DNA from: Sphingomonas sp. Ag1
Lineage (GTDB): Bacteria; Pseudomonadota; Alphaproteobacteria; Sphingomonadales; Sphingomonadaceae
Reading direction: 5' to 3'
Assembly (NCBI RefSeq): GCF_000980895.1
Contig: NZ_LAZX01000092.1
Location: 62,001-126,000 of the forward strand
Length of the DNA: 64,000 bases
Every line of letters begins with the position of its first letter. Within the stretch, counting starts at the first letter, position 1. The position numbers and the translations under genes are program-made. Below the pieces are notes generated by a model that had not been told where the DNA came from, did no database searches, and saw only the letters and a program-made list of their open reading frames with translations. Of this stretch, positions 17,966 through 25,635 are shown one piece after another.

Positions 17966-18352
17966 TCAGGCGTCCACCGCGCCGATGCGCCAGCCATCCC
18001 ATGTCTGCAGCAGCGCCTGACCATCATCATAAGCGGCGCCCGCCGCCTCACGCGCGGCGCGGCTCGTGCGACTATGCTCGATCATCGACAGCCAGCGTGC
18101 GCGCACCGTCGGCACGCGGTCAGGAAGCAGATAGCGGTGCCACAGCCGGGCCACGCGCCGTTCCCGCCACAGCCGCTCCAGCACCGGGCCCACGAGTTCC
18201 ACGCGCAGCATCGGCGCACGACGACGCAGTTCACTGACGAGATACGGCGGATAGACCTCCGACCGCTCGGCCAGGATGCCAAGGATGGCGAGTTCGACGA
18301 GCTGGTCGTCCATCGCGGCGTCTCCGCCGAATGACGTGACGGATCCGGTCAT
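17966..18352 (-). CDS. hypothetical protein in a two-component operon
   Basis: A 128-residue soluble, Arg-rich protein that I do not recognise. The region MDDQLVELAILGILAERSEV through YLVSELRRRAPMLRVELVGP and LERLWRERRVARLWHRYLL has the helix pattern of a winged-helix domain (PadR-like), but no family can be named. The ATG at 18352 overlaps the response-regulator stop (ATGA), so it is translationally coupled to the regulator; ATG 18313 is an internal alternative. The position suggests an accessory or output partner of the kinase/regulator pair. Confidence 0.7.
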   Translation of the reverse strand: MTGSVTSFGGDAAMDDQLVELAILGILAERSEVYPPYLVSELRRRAPMLRVELVGPVLERLWRERRVARLWHRYLLPDRVPTVRARWLSMIEHSRTSRAAREAAGAAYDDGQALLQTWDGWRIGAVDA

Positions 18353-18924
18353 CGGGTCAGCGCGATCAGCTGCGCGAGGCCGTTGACCCCGGTCTTGGCC
18401 ATCACGGCAGCGCGATGATCCTCGATCGTCTTGGGCGACAGGCCGAGCTGGTCGGCGATCACCTTGTTGGGGTGGCCCAGCACCAGCAGGTCGAACACCT
18501 GACGCTCACGCGCGGTCAGCTGTGCGGTCCGCGCGTGCGTCTCGCGGCGCTGGCGGCTCCACGCCACCCCCTCGGCCACGGCCGCGACCAGGCGATCCTC
18601 GTCGATCGGCTTTTCCAGATAATCGAGCCCGCCATAGCGGCGCACGGAATCAACGGCGTTGGCGGTGGTCGGCCAGGCGGTCATGAAGACGATCGACGTC
18701 GCCGGATCAATCGCGCGCACGCGATCGGCAAAGGCAAAGCCGTCGAGATCACCCATCATCACGTCGGTCACGATGCATTGGGCAGGTGCCGCGGCATAGA
18801 GGCCCAGCAGCGCGGCGGGATCGACAAACGCCTGCGCAGCAAAGCCGTGCCGACCGAGCAGGCGCGCCACGCTGGCGCCGAGATCAGCGTCATCATCGAC
18901 GACATAGACCGGCGTTTCCTTCAT
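18349..18924 (-). CDS. FixJ/NarL-type response regulator (REC-LuxR HTH)
   Basis: A 191-residue two-domain regulator. The receiver domain starts PVYVVDDDADLGASVARLLG with the acidic pair near residue 10, the phosphoacceptor D54 in CIVTDVMMGDLDG, Thr in FMTAWPT and Lys in YLEKPID. The output is a LuxR-type HTH, LTARERQVFDLLVLGHPNKV followed by IADQLGLSPKTIEDHRAAVM. This is the FixJ arrangement. It overlaps the upstream kinase by four bases and the downstream hypothetical gene by four bases, so its cognate kinase is almost certainly the MASE1 kinase. Confidence 0.93.
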   Translation of the reverse strand: MKETPVYVVDDDADLGASVARLLGRHGFAAQAFVDPAALLGLYAAAPAQCIVTDVMMGDLDGFAFADRVRAIDPATSIVFMTAWPTTANAVDSVRRYGGLDYLEKPIDEDRLVAAVAEGVAWSRQRRETHARTAQLTARERQVFDLLVLGHPNKVIADQLGLSPKTIEDHRAAVMAKTGVNGLAQLIALTR

Positions 18925-20555
18925 TCCGGAACTCCGATCAGCGGCAAGGTGATGGTCGCGCGCACCATCGCATCGCTGCCCGTCTCGCGGGTCAGCGTGC
19001 CGCCATGTGCCTCGAGGATCGCACGGGCGACCAGCGTGCCGACTCCCATGCCGGGCTGCGGCGGCAGGTCAGCGCGATGCCGGTTGGCGACGGTGATGAT
19101 GGCCACCGCGCCCTCCTTGCGCGCGGACAGCACCACCTCCCCGCCCCGGCCGCAGGCCTGGGCGGCGTTGCGGACCAAATTGACCAGCGCCTGGGCAAGC
19201 TCGACCTCCTGCCCCTCGATCAGGATGTCCGCGTCCAGCGGCTCAATGGTGATCCTCGCGCCCAGGGCGGTAACCTCCGGGCCGGCGAGCGGCAGGACGC
19301 TGTCGAAGAGCGCGGTGAGCGGCAGCGGGGTTGGTTGATCGACGGCACGGCCGCCGTAGCGGCGCAGGCGGCGCACCAGATCAGACAATTGCCTCGCCTT
19401 GGCATGAATCAGCGCCGCGGTTTTCTCGACCTCCGGGGAGGCGCCCTGTGCGGATTCATGCAGATGCCGCGCCTCGATCGACAGCGTCGACAGCGGCTGC
19501 GAGATTTCGTGGATCACCGCGACCGACATGGCGCGCAGCGTCTTCAGGCGCTCGGCCTGGAAGAGCAGCCGATCACGCCTGGCGAGATCCTCGCGCGCCT
19601 GGATCTGCGCGTCGGCGAAGCTGCCGGCGAGATATCCCGCGACCGCGATCGTCGCGAGGCCGAGGTGGAGTTGCAACCGATCGCCGGTGTCCATCGCGCC
19701 GGCCGAGAGCGGCAGGACGATCGCCGCCACGCACAGCAGCGCCGCCCAGGCCGCCACACGCCCGAACCGCAGGCCAACCCAGGCAATCGCCACCAGCGCC
19801 GGCGCCGGCTGCAGACCAAGGCCGATCCACGCGAGACCGCCGGCCACGCCCAGCCCTGCCAGCAACACCCCGAAGGCCTCGACCAACAGAGCAGGCGACG
19901 GTCGTCGCACCGGACGCGCGCTCGGCGCGAGCACGGCGTCGGCCACCCAGAGCAAGGGAGGCGCGACCAGCAGCACGCCAAGAAGATCACCAATGGTGAA
20001 GGCGCTGAGCGACAGCACGACGCCGCGCACGTCCGCCACCCCGGTCAGCTCAGGCCGCAACAGCGCCTGCGGCAAGGCAGCAAGCGCGGCCGCGAACGGT
20101 GCAGCCACGCTCGCCAGCGCAAACGGCATCGGCGGCGCAAAAAAGGCGTCATCCGCCTTTGCCCCGCGGGTCAGCCACTGGACGGCATAGATCGCCAGGC
20201 CATAGGCCAGCGCCGGGCGAACGACGCTCAGCACCACCAAGACCCAGTCCTCACTGCGAAGAACGACCGCGCCCGTTGCGAGATTGGCTGCAAGCTCGAC
20301 CGCCGCGACCGGCAGGGTGAAACGCACCCCTGCCCGCCAGAGCAAGGCGAAGCGTAGGCCGGCGGCAGGGAACCATAGCGAATAATAGCCATCGCCACCC
20401 CAGCGAACCGCGATGGCATGGGCCAGGAGGAACCCGGCCGCGTAGAGGGCAAGAAGCAGCGCATCGGTGCGCAGGCGCGACGCGGTGGGATGCCGGCCTG
20501 CCAGCACCGGGGCGCGCCTGTCACCCGGCGCGAAGGAGAGCAAGCGGCTTGCCAT
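18921..20555 (-). CDS. membrane sensor histidine kinase with MASE1 domain
   Basis: A 544-residue kinase. The N-terminal 300 residues form a MASE1-type multispan sensor (YYSLWFPAAGLRFALLWRAG, VELAANLATGAVVL, VRPALAYGLAIYAVQWLTRG; about eight hydrophobic segments). Then come a short coiled linker, the H box MSVAVIHEISQPLSTLSIEA (His near residue 347), N box LVNLVRNAAQACG, and G boxes GMGVGTLVARAILEAHGGTL. The D/F box region is short, as in FixL/DctB-type kinases. No PAS domain is visible, so sensing is probably within the membrane. Transcribed with the response regulator; two CCGG-type inverted repeats lie 36-82 bp upstream of its ATG. Confidence 0.92.
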   Translation of the reverse strand: MASRLLSFAPGDRRAPVLAGRHPTASRLRTDALLLALYAAGFLLAHAIAVRWGGDGYYSLWFPAAGLRFALLWRAGVRFTLPVAAVELAANLATGAVVLRSEDWVLVVLSVVRPALAYGLAIYAVQWLTRGAKADDAFFAPPMPFALASVAAPFAAALAALPQALLRPELTGVADVRGVVLSLSAFTIGDLLGVLLVAPPLLWVADAVLAPSARPVRRPSPALLVEAFGVLLAGLGVAGGLAWIGLGLQPAPALVAIAWVGLRFGRVAAWAALLCVAAIVLPLSAGAMDTGDRLQLHLGLATIAVAGYLAGSFADAQIQAREDLARRDRLLFQAERLKTLRAMSVAVIHEISQPLSTLSIEARHLHESAQGASPEVEKTAALIHAKARQLSDLVRRLRRYGGRAVDQPTPLPLTALFDSVLPLAGPEVTALGARITIEPLDADILIEGQEVELAQALVNLVRNAAQACGRGGEVVLSARKEGAVAIITVANRHRADLPPQPGMGVGTLVARAILEAHGGTLTRETGSDAMVRATITLPLIGVPE

Positions 20556-20591
20556 TGCCCTTGCCTTGCGCCGGCAGCGAGCGGTTCGCCA

Positions 20592-20636
20592 CCCGGAAAA
20601 TTCCCGGAGATGAGCGTCTTACCGGGTTTTTCCCGG
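20592..20636. repeat. two tandem CCGG-A/T-CCGG inverted repeats, candidate operator
   Basis: CCCGGAAAATTCCCGG (20592-20607) and CCGGGTTTTTCCCGG (20622-20636) are both GC-rich arms around an A/T-rich centre. Their centres are about 30 bp apart, near three helical turns. They lie 37-81 bp upstream of the kinase ATG. Spacing and symmetry are those of a dimeric regulator binding twice; the FixJ-type regulator of the same operon is the natural candidate. Confidence 0.5.
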
Positions 20637-20730
20637 ATGGTGTCCGACGCGCATCAGCGCTGAATGGCGCGGCATGCTCGCTTCATGTGGTGGAGGCGCG
20701 TCGCCAACAGGGGGACGGCGCGTATCCGCG

Positions 20731-20762
20731 GGCGCGGTGCCGAGGGGGAGCGGCACCGCGCC
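20731..20762 (-). terminator. 12-bp perfect hairpin downstream of rho
   Basis: Arms GGCGCGGTGCCG (20731-20742) and CGGCACCGCGCC (20751-20762) enclose an 8-nt loop. It lies about 100 nt beyond the rho stop on the minus strand. There is no T run after it in either direction, so it would not be a classical intrinsic terminator; it may protect the rho mRNA 3' end or assist Rho-dependent termination before the kinase operon. Confidence 0.45.
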
Positions 20763-20862
20763 ACACCGACATGTTCGGTCGGAGGCTGGCGCACGGCACC
20801 TGTAATCTCGCAACCAGGACGGGCGGCCGACAGGCGCCTGCCGCCCCGCCCTGACGGAACCC

Positions 20863-22119
20863 TTACTGGTTCATACTCGCGAAGAAGTCTTCGTTGGTCT
20901 TCGAATCCTTCATTTTGCCCAGCAGGAACTCCATCGCATCGACGGTGCCCATCTGCATCAGGATACGGCGCAGCACCCACATCTTGCTGAGCTTGTCCTT
21001 CTCGACCAGCAGCTCTTCCTTGCGCGTGCCGCTCTTCGATACGTCGATCGCCGGGAAGATGCGCTTGTCAGAAACCTTGCGGTCGAGCACGATTTCGGCG
21101 TTGCCGGTACCCTTGAACTCTTCGAAGATCACCTCGTCCATGCGGCTGCCGGTGTCGATCAGCGAGGTCGAGATGATGGTGAGGCTGCCGCCTTCCTCGA
21201 TGTTGCGTGCGGCGCCGAAGAAGCGCTTTGGACGCTGCAGGGCATTCGCGTCGACACCGCCGGTCAGCACCTTGCCCGACGACGGCACAACCGTGTTGTA
21301 GGCGCGGCCGAGGCGGGTGATGTTGTCGAGCAGGATCACCACGTCCTTCTTGTGCTCGACCAGGCGCTTGGCCTTTTCGATCACCATTTCGGCCACCGCG
21401 ACGTGGCGCGTCGCCGGCTCGTCGAAGGTCGAGGACACGACCTCGCCGTTCACCGTGCGCTGCATGTCGGTGACTTCTTCCGGGCGCTCGTCGATGAGCA
21501 GCACGATCAGGAACACTTCGGGATGGTTGAGCGAAATCGCGCGGGCGATGTTCTGCATCATCACCGTCTTGCCGACGCGCGGCGGGGCGACGATGAGGCA
21601 GCGCTGACCCTTGCCGATCGGCGAGACAAGATCGAGCACGCGGCCGGTCTTGTCCTTCAGCGTCGGATCCTCGATCTCCATCTTCAGCCGCTCTTCGGGA
21701 TAGAGCGGAGTGAGATTGTCGAAGTTCACGCGGTGACGCACCGCGTCGGGATCATCGAAATTGACGCGAACCAGCTTGGTCAGCGCGAAATAGCGTTCGC
21801 CGTCCTTGGGCCCGCGGATCTCGCCCTCGACCGTGTCGCCGGTGCGCAGGCCATGCTTGCGGACCTGGTTAGGCGAGACGTAGATGTCGTCGGGACCGGC
21901 GAGATAGTTCGCCTCTGGCGAGCGCAGGAAGCCGAAGCCGTCGGGGAGCACCTCGATCGTGCCCTCGCCCATGATCTGCTCGCCTTCCTCGGCCTGGACC
22001 TTGAGGATCGCGAACATCAGGTCCTGCTTGCGCAGGGTGGAGGCGCCCTCGACGCCAAGCTCCTCGGCCAGCTGGACCAGCTCTGCCGGGGCTTTCTTCT
22101 TGAGATCTTTGAGATGCAT
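20863..22119 (-). CDS. rho: transcription termination factor Rho
   Basis: Hexameric RNA-dependent ATPase that ends transcription. The 418-residue protein starts [20 protein letters not shown] (N-terminal helical domain). The cold-shock-like primary RNA-binding site follows ([20 protein letters not shown]), then Walker [15 protein letters not shown] and Walker [17 protein letters not shown]. The Q-loop [20 protein letters not shown], the R-loop region and the C-terminal [19 protein letters not shown] complete the family pattern. Length is standard for a Rho without insertions. Start 22119 is the conserved one; an upstream Met is non-homologous. A promoter is predicted 115-140 bp upstream. Confidence 0.98.
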   Translation of the reverse strand: MHLKDLKKKAPAELVQLAEELGVEGASTLRKQDLMFAILKVQAEEGEQIMGEGTIEVLPDGFGFLRSPEANYLAGPDDIYVSPNQVRKHGLRTGDTVEGEIRGPKDGERYFALTKLVRVNFDDPDAVRHRVNFDNLTPLYPEERLKMEIEDPTLKDKTGRVLDLVSPIGKGQRCLIVAPPRVGKTVMMQNIARAISLNHPEVFLIVLLIDERPEEVTDMQRTVNGEVVSSTFDEPATRHVAVAEMVIEKAKRLVEHKKDVVILLDNITRLGRAYNTVVPSSGKVLTGGVDANALQRPKRFFGAARNIEEGGSLTIISTSLIDTGSRMDEVIFEEFKGTGNAEIVLDRKVSDKRIFPAIDVSKSGTRKEELLVEKDKLSKMWVLRRILMQMGTVDAMEFLLGKMKDSKTNEDFFASMNQ

Positions 22120-22232
22120 GTTTGAGTCCGATGTGAATCGGTTGGGGAGAAAGCCCGGTCGGCGGAAAAGACGTTCGCGCGGCAACGAGACTGCAAGGAG
22201 GCAGCGGGCCGAAAGGCCACACCGTAAGCCGC

Positions 22233-22261
22233 GACGTAGGAGCGCGTCAGGGCATAGTCAA
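22233..22261 (-). promoter_or_regulatory. probable rho promoter
   Basis: On the minus strand TTGACT (22256-22261) is followed after exactly 17 bp by TACGTC (22233-22238). The -35 box is near-perfect and the -10 box is weak but of the type common in GC-rich alphaproteobacteria. It predicts a leader of about 105 nt containing a GGCC-TTTC-GGCC hairpin, room for the attenuation-type autoregulation known for rho in other bacteria. Confidence 0.42.
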
Positions 22262-22359
22262 GCGCGTCCTGCGGCCTTCATCACACCGCGCCCGGCCTGT
22301 ATCCGGGCGACAAACGGCCTGATTTCGGCCGCTGCCGGCCAAATGTCACGCCAACGGGA

Positions 22360-22818
22360 TCAGAACGGCTTCACCACCGCCAGAATCACGATGATGATGA
22401 CGGCGAGCGCAGGCACCTCGTTCATCATCCGCAGCCGGCGGCCGGGCCAGGGCGCCTTGCCCACGGCAAGCTTCTTGGCATAGCCGACCATGACCGCCTG
22501 ATAGCCGGTCAGCAGATAGACGACGAACAGCTTGGCATGGAGCCAGGCGAGGCCCTGGATCGTCACCAGCAGGCCGATGTTGATCGCCAGCGCGAGGCCG
22601 ATGACCCAGACGGCGATCATTGCAGGCGTCAGGATGATGCGGCGCAGGCGGCCTTCGCGCAGCTTCCAGCGGTCCTCCTCAACGGGGTCGCCGAGGCCAT
22701 CCTGATGATGGACCAGATAGCGCGGCAGGATGAACAGCCCCGCCATCCAGAAGATGACGAAGATGACGTGCGCGGCCTTCACCCAAAGGTAGTATTCGCC
22801 GAGAAATCCTACACCCAT
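22360..22818 (-). CDS. hemJ: protoporphyrinogen IX oxidase HemJ
   Basis: Membrane enzyme of the CopD/UPF0093 fold that oxidises protoporphyrinogen IX in many alphaproteobacteria lacking HemG and HemY. The 152-residue protein has four hydrophobic segments, the conserved His in YLWVKAAHVIFVIFWMAGLF, PRYLVHHQD, an invariant Arg-rich loop (KLREGRLRRIILTPAMIAVW) and LHAKLFVVYLLTGYQ with the second conserved His-Lys. Its ATG overlaps the hemE stop (TGATG), so hemE and hemJ form a heme operon reading away from the origin. Confidence 0.93.
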   Translation of the reverse strand: MGVGFLGEYYLWVKAAHVIFVIFWMAGLFILPRYLVHHQDGLGDPVEEDRWKLREGRLRRIILTPAMIAVWVIGLALAINIGLLVTIQGLAWLHAKLFVVYLLTGYQAVMVGYAKKLAVGKAPWPGRRLRMMNEVPALAVIIIVILAVVKPF

Positions 22819-23879
22819 CAGCCGTGCGCTCCCGACCCGCCTGCCTCTGATCCGCGTACCCTGGCGATCACCTGCTCGACATGCGCGATCGGCGTGTGCT
22901 GATCGATGCCGTGGCCGAGGTTGAAGATATGCGGACGGCGGGGGAAGGCCGCAAGGATGCGGTCGACCGCTGAATCGAGCGCTGCGCCCCCGGCGATGAG
23001 CGCGAGCGGATCGAGATTGCCCTGCACCGGCAGCATCTCGGGCAGGTTGGCGTCGGCCCAGGCCGGATCGACGGTTTCATCGAGCCCCAACGCATCGACG
23101 CCCGTCTCGCGGGCATAGGCCGGCAACTTGCCCCCTGCCCCCTTCGGAAAGCCGATGATCGGCGTGTCGGGATGGCGCGCCTTAAGCGCCGAGACGATCG
23201 CGGCATTGGGCGCGATGACCCAGCGTTCGAACTGTGCGGGCGAGAGCGTGCCGGCCCAGCTGTCGAACAGCTGCACCGCCTCCACCCCGGCGTCGATCTG
23301 CGCCGCGAGATAGTCGACCGTGCTGGCGATGATCGCATCGATGATCGCGCCGAACGTGGTGGGATCGCGATAGGCCATGCTGCGCGTTTCGGCCTGGTCG
23401 CGGCTGCCCTGCCCGGCGACCATGTAGGTCGCGACCGTCCAGGGCGAGCCAGCAAAGCCGAGGAAGGTGGTTTCGGCCGGCAGCGCGGCGGCGACACGGC
23501 GCACGGTGGCGTACACCGGGTCGAGCCGTTCGGGAACCGGTTGCAGCGAAGCGAGCGCGTGATCGACCAGCCGCGGGGTGAGGCGCGGCCCCTCCCCCGG
23601 CCCGAAGGTCAGGTCCTGGCCCAGCGCCCAGGGCACCATCAGGATGTCGGAGAAGAGGATCGCGCCGTCGAAACCGAAGCGGCGGATCGGTTGCAGAGTC
23701 ACCTCGGCGGCTGCCTCCGGATCGGTGGCGAGCGCGAGGAATCCGCCCTTTTCGGCCCGGAGCGCGCGATATTCGGGCAAATAGCGGCCCGCCTGGCGCA
23801 TGAGCCACATCGGTGGCCGCGCGCGGCGCTGCCCTTTCAGGACATCCAACAGCGGTTTGGAATCGGTTTGGGCGTCCAT
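22818..23879 (-). CDS. hemE: uroporphyrinogen decarboxylase
   Basis: Converts uroporphyrinogen III to coproporphyrinogen III. The 353-residue protein begins MDAQTDSKPLLDVLKGQRRA and has the signature PPMWLMRQAGRYLPEYRALR. It then shows ILFSDILMVPWALGQDLTF with the catalytic Asp, the GFAGSPWTVATYMVAG block, LFDSWAGTLSPAQFERWVIA, and HIFNLGHGIDQHTPIAHVEQ at the C terminus. Length is normal. Start 23879 matches the family; the longer frame upstream reads through the DnaA-box region and is not coding. In Caulobacter hemE directly borders the origin, and its promoter lies inside it. Confidence 0.97.
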   Translation of the reverse strand: MDAQTDSKPLLDVLKGQRRARPPMWLMRQAGRYLPEYRALRAEKGGFLALATDPEAAAEVTLQPIRRFGFDGAILFSDILMVPWALGQDLTFGPGEGPRLTPRLVDHALASLQPVPERLDPVYATVRRVAAALPAETTFLGFAGSPWTVATYMVAGQGSRDQAETRSMAYRDPTTFGAIIDAIIASTVDYLAAQIDAGVEAVQLFDSWAGTLSPAQFERWVIAPNAAIVSALKARHPDTPIIGFPKGAGGKLPAYARETGVDALGLDETVDPAWADANLPEMLPVQGNLDPLALIAGGAALDSAVDRILAAFPRRPHIFNLGHGIDQHTPIAHVEQVIARVRGSEAGGSGAHG

Positions 23880-24159
23880 GCTTCTACTCAAAGTAAGATT
23901 CACAGGGTTGTGAGATGATGTTGGCGCGTTGGTGCCGGGGCTTATGCGTTCGTCCCCTGATTGCCAACAGGTTGACCCACGCAGAGTCGCGGACTCCCGG
24001 GGATTCGATTCAGCTGTCCCCATTATCCACAGCCTGTGGGTGAAACCATCCGGCGTGGACGGGATTGTGGATAGATGATCGGTTTTCCACGATCCGGTGT
24101 CCCGCTTGGCCGGACGCGCCGGTTACGCTACCGCTTATCCCCATGTTATCCACAGATTC
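23880..24159. other. probable chromosome replication origin (oriC)
   Basis: The 280-bp gap between divergent hemE and the PPSR gene holds a cluster of DnaA-box sequences at its right end. At its left it has a comparatively A/T-rich stretch at 23881-23920 that could be the unwinding element. The flanking order rho, hemE / PPSR (RP001 homologue), maf, aroE, coaE, dnaQ is that known around Cori of Caulobacter crescentus. Neighbouring genes read away from the gap on both sides, and parS/parAB lie about 20 kb to the left. No CtrA pair (TTAA-N7-TTAA) or clear IHF site was found by eye. Confidence 0.85.
24023..24154. promoter_or_regulatory. DnaA-box cluster
   Basis: Exact TTATCCACA boxes are at 24023-24031 (+) and 24146-24154 (+). 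One-mismatch boxes are CTATCCACA at 24066-24074 (-) and TTATCCCCA at 24135-24143 (+). Weaker candidates are TTTTCCACG at 24083-24091 (+) and TCACCCACA at 24035-24043 (-), the last forming an inverted pair with the first box. Two of the boxes end six bases before the PPSR start codon, so DnaA binding could also control that gene. Confidence 0.85.
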
Positions 24160-24999
24160 ATGCCGATGACGGTTAAGCTGCATCTGCACCTTTTGTCGGA
24201 TTCCACCGGCGAGACGCTGGAGAACATCGCCAAGGCGGCGCTCTCGCAATATGACGACGTGGAAACCGTCCGCCATTTCTGGCCGATGGTGCGCACCGAG
24301 GCGCATCTCGACCGCATCCTGCAGGAAATCGCGCAGAACCCGGGGCTGGTGATCTACACGCTGGTCAATCCGGCGACGCGCCGCGCGCTGGAGCAGCGCT
24401 GCCAGTCGCTGGGCCTGCCGCTGGTCGCGCCGCTCGATCCGGTCAACGACGCATTGTCCGCGCTGCTCGGGCAGCAGGCCAAGAACAAGCCGGGGCGCCA
24501 GCACGTGCTGGACGCGGCCTATTTTGCGCGCGTCGATGCGATCCAGTTCACCATTGCGCATGACGATGGCGTCCTGTGGGAGGAATGGGAGGACGCCGAC
24601 ATCGTGCTGGCCGGCGTCTCGCGATCGTCCAAGACGCCGACGTCGATCTATCTCGCCAATCGCGGGTTCAAGGTCGCCAATATCCCGATCGTGGTGGAAA
24701 GCCCGCCGCCCGCGAGCCTGTTCACGCTGAAGAACCCGCTGATCGTCGGGCTGACCACCAGCCCCGACCGGCTGATCCAGGTGCGGCGCAACCGCTTGCT
24801 GTCGCTGAACCAGGCGCCCGAGACATCCTACGTCGATCAGGAAGCGGTGATCCACGAGCTGAGCTATGCCCGGCGCATGTTCGCCGACCATGGCTGGCCG
24901 GTGATCGACGTCACCCGCCGCTCGATCGAGGAAACGGCCGCCGCCGTCATTTCCTTGTTCAACGAGCGCGCGGGCGGCACCGGCATGATGGAACGCTGA
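24160..24999 (+). CDS. pyruvate phosphate dikinase / PEP synthase regulatory protein (PPSR, DUF299)
   Basis: Bifunctional kinase/pyrophosphorylase that switches PEP synthase or pyruvate phosphate dikinase off with ADP and on with Pi. The 279-residue protein begins MPMTVKLHLHLLSDSTGETL, the S-D-S-T-G-E-T block conserved in the family. It carries the nucleotide-binding loop VLAGVSRSSKTPTSIYLANR at about residue 150 and ends with DVTRRSIEETAAAVISLFNE. Start 24160 (or 24166) is right after the last DnaA box, without a clear ribosome binding site. Its target dikinase is not in the window. It is the RP001-type gene known to border alphaproteobacterial origins. Confidence 0.92.
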   Translation: MPMTVKLHLHLLSDSTGETLENIAKAALSQYDDVETVRHFWPMVRTEAHLDRILQEIAQNPGLVIYTLVNPATRRALEQRCQSLGLPLVAPLDPVNDALSALLGQQAKNKPGRQHVLDAAYFARVDAIQFTIAHDDGVLWEEWEDADIVLAGVSRSSKTPTSIYLANRGFKVANIPIVVESPPPASLFTLKNPLIVGLTTSPDRLIQVRRNRLLSLNQAPETSYVDQEAVIHELSYARRMFADHGWPVIDVTRRSIEETAAAVISLFNERAGGTGMMER

Positions 25000-25014
25000 A
25001 GGAATAAAGACGCC

Positions 25015-25635
25015 GTGACGCCTGCTGCCCCCGGTTCGAGCGCGCTGACGCTTGTGCTTGCCTCCCAATCCGCCTCGCGCATGGCGATGCTGACCGCCGC
25101 CGGCGTGCCGTTCCACGCCGAGCCGGCGATGGTGGACGAGGATGCCGCCAAGGCGGCGCTGGGCGCGATCGCCCCGCGCGACCTGGCCGATGCGCTGGCC
25201 GAGATGAAGGCGCTGAAAGTGTCGCAGCGCCATCCGCAGGCACTGGTGCTGGGGTCGGATAGCCTGGCGGTGCTGGAGGATGGCACGATCCTGTCCAAGC
25301 CGGAAAGCCGCGAGGACGCTGCGCGCCACCTGGCGATGATGTCGGGCAAGCGCCACGATCTCGTCAGCGCGGCGGTGATTGCCGAGGGCGGCCGGCCGGT
25401 GTGGCGCCATGTCGATCGTGCGCGGATGATGGTGCGGCCGCTGTCCGAGGCCTTTATCGACACCTATCTCGACGCCGAATGGCCGGCGATTTCGGGCTGC
25501 GTCGGCTGCTACCGGATCGAGGGGCCGGGCGCGCAATTGTTCAGCCGGATCGAGGGCAGCCAGTTCACCGTGCTGGGCATGCCCCTGTTGCCGGTCCTCT
25601 CTTACTTGCGTGAACGGAGCGTGTTGCCGGCATGA
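25015..25635 (+). CDS. maf: Maf-like nucleotide pyrophosphatase
   Basis: Maf proteins hydrolyse non-canonical or specific NTPs to NMP. The 206-residue protein starts (GTG) MTPAAPGSSALTLVLASQSA and SRMAMLTAAGVPF, a variant of the S-x-S-P-R-R signature. It then shows ALVLGSDSLAVLEDGTILSK, with the catalytic Asp region, a KPESREDAARHLAMMSGKRH block and GCVGCYRIEGPGAQLFSRIE near the end. GTG 25015 is preceded by AAGGA. Between PPSR and aroE, overlapping aroE by four bases, as in other alphaproteobacterial origin regions. Whether it prefers dTTP/UTP or m7GTP is not decided. Confidence 0.9.
   Translation: MTPAAPGSSALTLVLASQSASRMAMLTAAGVPFHAEPAMVDEDAAKAALGAIAPRDLADALAEMKALKVSQRHPQALVLGSDSLAVLEDGTILSKPESREDAARHLAMMSGKRHDLVSAAVIAEGGRPVWRHVDRARMMVRPLSEAFIDTYLDAEWPAISGCVGCYRIEGPGAQLFSRIEGSQFTVLGMPLLPVLSYLRERSVLPA

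Larger units (their letters stand above)
20556..20862. other. 307-bp intergenic region between rho and the kinase operon
   Basis: No supportable coding frame. From right to left it holds a 7-bp hairpin (GGGCGGC 20821-20827 / GCCGCCC 20840-20846) just after the rho stop, then a very strong 12-bp hairpin at 20731-20762, and the tandem CCGG inverted repeats at 20592-20636 next to the kinase start. It therefore combines the rho 3' end with the kinase promoter/operator region; I could not choose -35/-10 boxes with confidence. Confidence 0.6.

Noticed and set aside
24097..24159. Longer PPSR protein starting in the DnaA-box region
   Set aside because: The extra residues do not fit the family, and they would put functional DnaA boxes in coding sequence; the M-x-M-T-V-K-L-H start at 24160 matches the family.
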